Shown here: in pieces, positions 59,301 to 64,000 of the stretch
Position numbering within the stretch: position 1 is the first letter of the stretch
Layout of the letters: the number at the start of each line of letters is the position of its first letter
NCBI RefSeq assembly: GCF_003265705.1
Contig: NW_020312785.1
Span: 127,601,514 to 127,665,513, forward strand
Length of the DNA stretch: 64,000 nt
Reading direction: 5' to 3'
DNA from: Callorhinus ursinus
Lineage: Eukaryota; Chordata; Mammalia; Carnivora; Otariidae
The notes under the pieces: model-generated
Databases searched by the model: none
What the model was told of the DNA's origin: nothing
The model's input: the letters and a program-made list of their open reading frames with translations, nothing else
Program-made: the position numbers and the translations under genes

Positions 59301-59481
59301 TACAGCATATGGAATATAGTCAATAATACTGTAATAACTTTGGTGACAGATGGTAACTATACTTAATGTGGTGAGCATTTAGTAATGTATATAACTGTCA
59401 AATCACTCCTTCACATGTGAAACTAATATATATCAGCTATACTTTAAGAATTAAAAAAATAGTAAAAGCAAAAAACAAACA
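56335..59481 (+). mobile_element. LINE-1 with 5' end, large internal deletion and complete 3' end
   Basis: Starts with the L1 5' UTR (GGGAAGATGGTGAAGTAGGA near 56353) and runs about 1.2 kb through GC-rich 5' UTR text. Near 57553-57566 it jumps from GTCATAGCTGATCTAAG to AGAAATTAAGAAAACAATCC, inside ORF2 shortly before the [14 protein letters not shown] motif (57711-57752). ORF1, the endonuclease domain and the start of the reverse transcriptase are missing. The remaining ORF2 has stops, so it is dead. It ends in a normal 3' UTR and A-rich tail. Possible target-site duplications AAAAGCCCGTTGCC (56321-56334) and AAAAGTCTCATTGCC (59482-59496). Confidence 0.9.
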
Positions 59482-59496
59482 AAAAGTCTCATTGCC

Positions 59497-59696
59497 TTGC
59501 TCATGAATTACCATGATTTCCTAAAGCTTCAATTAACCTCTCCTCTGTGATTAAACTCTACACTCTCCTACCATGTACCCAATACTTCCACCTCCAAATT
59601 CACATATTTAAAAACAAATTCATTCTCCAATCTAAAGCTAGGCACTCCTCCTAACTTCTCTAACATTTTTGTAGGTATTCAAATTACAAATAGCAT
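59497..59696. other. Intronic gap between L1 elements
   Basis: Pyrimidine-rich unassigned sequence. Confidence 0.45.
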
Positions 59697-59960
59697 GGAG
59701 GACATTAGGAGGAGGAAGGGAAAAATGAAGGGGGAGAATTGGAGCAGGAGATGAACCATGAGAGACTATAGACTCTGAGAAACAAACTAAGGGTGTTAGG
59801 GGGGGTGGGGGGATGGGTTAGCCCGGTGATGGGTATTAAGGAGGGCGCGTATTGCATGGAGCACTGGGTGTTATATGCAAACAATGAATCATGGAACACT
59901 ACATCAAAAACTAATGAGGTACTGTATGGTGACTAACATAATAAAATAAAATAAAATTTT
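59697..59960 (+). mobile_element. 5'-truncated LINE-1 3' end, carnivoran type
   Basis: AACCATGAGAGACTATAGAC, TCTGAGAAACAAACTAAGGG, GGGATGGGTTAGCCCGGTGA, GAGCACTGGGTGTTATATGC, GAACACTACATCAAAAACTA and an (AAAAT)n tail. Different 3' UTR type from the L1 just before it. Confidence 0.9.
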
Positions 59961-61539
59961 CAAAAATTTTCAAAATAAGTTTATCTGTGCCAATTCACAT
60001 CAAACATCCACCAAGTATGTAAATACATTATTTGTACTGACTTTCAAATTCAGATTTTACTCTCCATTCCCATTACATCTATCTGAACTCAGGCCTTTAC
60101 CTGCCACCTTATCAATACAATTGGTCTCTTTCCCTCCAGAACTCCCATTTTAAACTTCATCTCTTCAATGCATTCTATTTACTGCTATCGGATTTACTGC
60201 CTGAAATGCATCGTGGTGGCTGTTCCACTTAGCAGCTCAATAAACCATAAAGATCATACCTTTTGACCAATGCCTTTTAAAGAGAGTCTCAATTCTTGAG
60301 CCCTTGGAAATCTCTTCCTCTGTAGACTTATTAAATTCTATCCCCAAATCCAAATCACACATTTCACCAGTCTGAAAAGAGGCTCTGCTCCCCTGAGAAC
60401 TCCCTAAATTTTTCACTCCTGAACTTCTGTTTTATTCTTCTCTTTAATGTAAAAGTATCCCACCATAATCTTAGCCTATACCTGTCTTGTAATGACTACC
60501 AATGCCCTGATGACACATTCCTTCGGAATGATTTTATTTATGATTGCTTAAGGGATACATCCTCTACATGTTTCTAAATTATTTAGTTTATCCCAAATAT
60601 TTACCAATTATATACTCCTTTGTATTATAGTGATTTGAATGAATAGGTGATTCATTTTTTTCAGACCATATTCTGTCTGAATGGAAATACTACGAAACAC
60701 ATCTCTGTACTAGAGTGCTCACATAGACCTGCTCCTTGCAGGTTCTCAATAAAAATGGCAACTCAATATTTCACCAACCATCCTATATTATAATCTTATT
60801 AATTATCAAATAATGTATTTAGGGATATTTTGATAACTAGACAAGCCAAATATCTTCAAGCAAATATATTTGTAGCACCAATTAAGTAAATGTAAATTTT
60901 CTTCATTTCATTATGTATGTCAAATCTCAACCACCTTACAGGAAAATTTAAAAGGTGTCAGATAGGTTGGTGCCAAGGCATGAGTTAACTTTTGGTAAAA
61001 GGACTCCCAGTAGGCTGATTAAGGACAGTGTCTATGTATACGTGAGATTGTGTATGTGTGCATGTGTGAATCGTTATGCACTTTTTGGTTACAAAAAAAT
61101 AAAAATAGTTTTTATAAGAACCCCAAATTTTACTTTCAGCCAGACCCAAATCTGTGTCTTTCACATATTTTAATATCTATGCATTGTCTTCTCAAAAGGA
61201 GTGAATACTTTGATTTTAAAGGTGTTTGTTCATTTTTAACTGAAATATAAATTTAAATGTGAAAAATAAACCTGGAAGAAACTAAATGTGAATTTGTTTG
61301 TAATCTTGAAGGAAAGGAAATTAAGGTTAATTACTAGAAAGGAAAGGAGGAAAGACAATATTCATTTTAATATGGCAAAACATTCAGAAGTTATTAAAAA
61401 AATGGATATAACCAAAACCTTAGAATCTTCAGCACAATATTCAGCAAAATACCCCAAACAATGCAAAAGTGACAACTAGAGATGAAATTTACAACTGTTA
61501 TACTAAACAGAAAATTTTCTTAATGGTTAAAGATAGTTA
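59961..61539. other. Intronic stretch, nothing recognised
   Basis: 60000-60560 is pyrimidine-rich like 54996-55664 and may be worn repeat; small open frames near 60955-61479 lack support. Confidence 0.45.
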
Positions 61540-62340
61540 AGTCAAAATAAAAATGGCCAAATGAGGGCTGCAGTCAATTCCTTTTAAAAAAAGGGGGGGG
61601 GGGAATAACAAATAAACATAAAATTATGTTCAATCACACTCAGCATGAAAAATTGGAAATCAAAACATTTTACAGTTATACATTTGTCAAAGATTAATAT
61701 GCTTAAAAACACCCTGTATTAACAAGGACAAGAAGAAACAGAATTCACACATAATCTTGTGGGAATATAAATTGGTACAATCTCACTGAAAGGTAATATG
61801 AAAATATCCACTAAAGTAAGTGCCTAGTTTAATGCCTGACAAACAAGGAGTGGAAAATATACATGGGTCAATTAAAAATCAAAACTGCCTAAGTTTTTTG
61901 ACCCAATAATTCCACTTCCATAAGTTTTCTATGGACAGATGTTTACAAAACTGACAAGATATAATATCAAAAATCATTGCAACACTGATTGTAATAGCAA
62001 GGAATTTGGAAAGACTTAAAGGGGGACATGGTATATCTAGAATAATATACAACCCAACACAAAGAATAATACAAATTTTTAAGTGCAAATAAGGCAAGTC
62101 ATAAGAAATCATTTAAGCAATGATATGATTTGGAAAGCAACATTTAATGATATATGTGTGTATATGTAAATGTGTATATTTGTTATATATGTGCATATTT
62201 ATATATGTATACACATATATTTTGCTTACATATAAAAGCATCTCAAATTATTGATACCTGTTACACTGGAAAGTTGACCAGTGGGGAAAGGAGATTTTTA
62301 ATTATAATGGTACTTATATGAGGCTTTATTACTATTATGA
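61540..62340 (+). mobile_element. Worn L1M fragment
   Basis: AAAAATTGGAAATCAAAACA, CTTGTGGGAATATAAATTGG, CCCAATAATTCCACTTCCAT and CACTGATTGTAATAGCAAGG follow the ORF2-end order of old L1s; about 62140-62220 has become TATG/TATA-rich. Confidence 0.65.
61594..61604. repeat. A-run then G-run
   Basis: A short A-run passes directly into about eleven consecutive G bases. Prone to slippage and sequencing error. Confidence 0.85.
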
Positions 62341-62369
62341 TATCTATTATTATGTTCAAAACTTTGCCA

Positions 62370-62700
62370 GGTCATCTGCTGTAGTGGCTTTTTAAAAATA
62401 GATGCAAATTCTTTGAGATTTTTTCTGTTAAGAGATAGGGGTCCATTTTCTTTCCCTTGAATCTGGATGGTATTATGACTGCTTTGATTGGTAAAGTATG
62501 GTGGAATCTATACTACATAACTTTTGAAGCTAGATCATAAAAGGCCATGCAACTTATATCTGGTTCATTGAAGATGCTTGCTCTGAGGAAAGCCAGACTT
62601 CATGTATGAAGTTTATCCTGAGACCACCATGCTGGAAAGGCCACATGTAAATACTCTAGTTAACAGTCAGTTAACTGCCAGGTGTGTGACTGAGTCATTT
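62370..62700 (+). mobile_element. MLT1-like LTR, left part
   Basis: TATTATGACTGCTTTGATTG, GTAAAGTATGGTGGAATCTA, AAGCTAGATCATAAAAGGCC, GAGACCACCATGCTGGAAAG, GCCACATGTAAATACTCTAG and AACAGTCAGTTAACTGCCAG match an old MaLR-like LTR; the right part is missing. Confidence 0.65.
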
Positions 62701-63090
62701 TTGGATGTCCTGCTAGGCCAAGCCTTCAGATCAGGGCCATCTTTATGGGCATTGACTTGTGCCATCACCAAGGGCCCCCTGCTAAAAGAGCCCTACCTTT
62801 GGTGTAGTGTTTTTCTGTCACCATCTTAAAATTTAATGGTTTTATCTATGAACTTATGTTTTGTGCGTGCATTCCACTAGAACAATGGAGAATGTGAGTG
62901 AGCAAAGGAGATACAGTTATGAGTATCTGCTGTTCCTTGCCATTCTTCTCATATACAGCATTCACAATACCACAGCAGCACAGAATTCTGTTGGACTCAC
63001 AAAGCATGGGAATTCAGTGACTTAAGTTGAGTATAAGACAAGTGAGTTACGTCTACAAATGAATAAGCATGGGGACTAACGTGATCAAAA
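62701..63090. other. Intronic sequence, nothing recognised
   Basis: No family or exon seen; CATCACCAAGGGCCCCCTGC near 62764 is a GC-rich spot without other features. Confidence 0.45.
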
Positions 63091-63475
63091 CGCCATACTT
63101 TTCTTTTTTTTCCATTTAAATTTTAGGTAGTTAACATACAGTGCAATATTGGTTTCTGGAGTAGAATTTGGTGGTTCACTTTCTTACAAACCATGCCCTT
63201 CTGAATACCCATCACCCATCTAGCCCATCCCCCACCCACTTTCCTTCATCAACCCTCAGTTTGCTCTCTATCATTAAAAGTATCTTATGGCTTGTTTCCC
63301 TCTCTCTCTTTTTTTCTTTTCCCCCTCCCCATAAGTTCATCTTTTTTTCTTTTTTCTTAAATTCTATGTATGAGTGAGATCATATGGTACTTATCTTTCT
63401 CTGACTTATTTCACTTAGCATAATGCACTCTGGCTCCATCCATGTTATTGCAAATGACAAGATTTCATTCTTTTT

Positions 63476-63536
63476 GATGGCTTAATAATATATATATATA
63501 TATTTGATGACTTAATTATATATATATATATATTTA
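63476..63536. repeat. Tandem duplication with (TA)n inside the L1
   Basis: GATGGCTTAATAATATATAT and GATGACTTAATTATATATAT start two 31-base units, replacing what is one unit in normal L1. Confidence 0.8.
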
Positions 63537-63609
63537 TCAGTTGATGGGCATTTGGGCTCTCTCCATAATTTGGTTATTGTTGATAATGCTGCTATAAACA
63601 TCAGAGTGA

Positions 63610-63795
63610 GGGTATCTGGGTGGCTCAGATGGTTAAGCATCTGCCTTCAGCTCAGGTCATGATCCCAGAGTCCTGGGATCGAGTCCCGCATCAGGCTCCC
63701 TGCTCCTTGGGAGCCTGCTTCTCCCTCTGCTTCTCTCTCTCTCTCCGCCTCTGTCTCTCATGAATAAATAAATAAAATCTTAAAAAAAAAGATGC
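63610..63795 (+). mobile_element. Can-SINE nested in the L1
   Basis: GGTATCTGGGTGGCTCAGAT head, CTCTCTCTCTCTCCGCCTC body, GAATAAATAAATAAAATC tail. Target-site duplications TAAACATCAGAGTGA at 63595-63609 and 63796-63810 are identical. Confidence 0.96.
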
Positions 63796-64000
63796 TAAAC
63801 ATCAGAGTGAATGTGTCCCTTCGAATCTGTATTTTTATACCCTTTGGGCAAATACCTAGCAGTGCAATTGCTGGATTATAGGGAGTTCTATATTTAACAT
63901 TTTGAGGCACCTCTATACTGTTCTCCAGAGTGGCTACACCATTTTGCATTCCCACCAAAAATGCAAGAATGTTCCTCTTTTTCTGCATCTTCTCCAACAC

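Larger units (their letters stand above)
63091..64000 (-). mobile_element. LINE-1 3' part, minus strand, running off the window
   Basis: From TTTTAGGTAGTTAACATACA and CAGTGCAATATTGGTTTCTG through CACTTAGCATAATGCACTCT to CTGTTCTCCAGAGTGGCTAC. The frame at 64000-63758 still reads as the ORF2 C-terminal region ([20 protein letters not shown]) but is cut by a SINE insertion and upstream sequence is outside the window. Confidence 0.93.

Overview
This window is nuclear DNA from a carnivoran mammal. The main sign is about twenty copies of the Can-SINE family: a tRNA-derived head with the text GCCTGGGTGGCTCAG, a CT-rich body and an AATAAA/AAATCTT-A(n) tail. Carnivoran LINE-1 3' ends accompany them. 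The SINE bodies lack the text I associate with dog-specific SINEC_Cf and with the felid subfamily, so an arctoid (bear, seal or mustelid relative) is my best guess. That placement rests on memory of the subfamilies.

The only protein-coding sequence I can defend is one 219-base exon on the minus strand at 4478-4696. It has a clean acceptor and donor, is symmetric in phase (1/1), and encodes a U1/JAZ-type C2H2 zinc finger of the ZNF385 family, most likely the extended N-terminal form of ZNF385D. The rest reads as intron: 1-4477 lies downstream of the exon and 4697-64000 upstream (if no other gene intervenes). No other convincing exon, RNA gene or CpG island was seen. No open reading frame outside the exon looks like a gene.

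Layout: 1-6150 is AT-rich unique sequence with MIR-like fragments, the exon and an unusual about-100-base direct duplication. 6150-9480 has an inverted pair of Can-SINEs and an old L1M 3' end. 9480-17050 has a (CA)25 microsatellite, SINEs and an MLT1-like LTR. 17051-18152 is a 5'-truncated L1 with target-site duplications. 18860-28640 holds a candidate LTR, SINEs, MaLR-like and L1M remains. 28640-37140 contains more SINEs and an ERV-type LTR broken by a perfect 79-base copy of sequence about 0.9 kb upstream. 37140-46900 has an MLT1 LTR split by an ERV1-like solo LTR, and L1 fragments. 46900-56320 includes a 5'-inverted (twin-primed) L1. 56320-59496 is an L1 with its 5' end and 3' end but an internal deletion of ORF1 and most of ORF2. 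59697-64000 has further L1 3' ends, one carrying a nested SINE and running off the window edge.

I found no undescribed gene system. The most interesting signals are the extra zinc-finger exon, the 79-base templated duplication beside a hairpin, the about-100-base unexplained repeat pair, and several L1 rearrangements. Repeat family names are recognised by eye; subfamily names and old-repeat boundaries are approximate.
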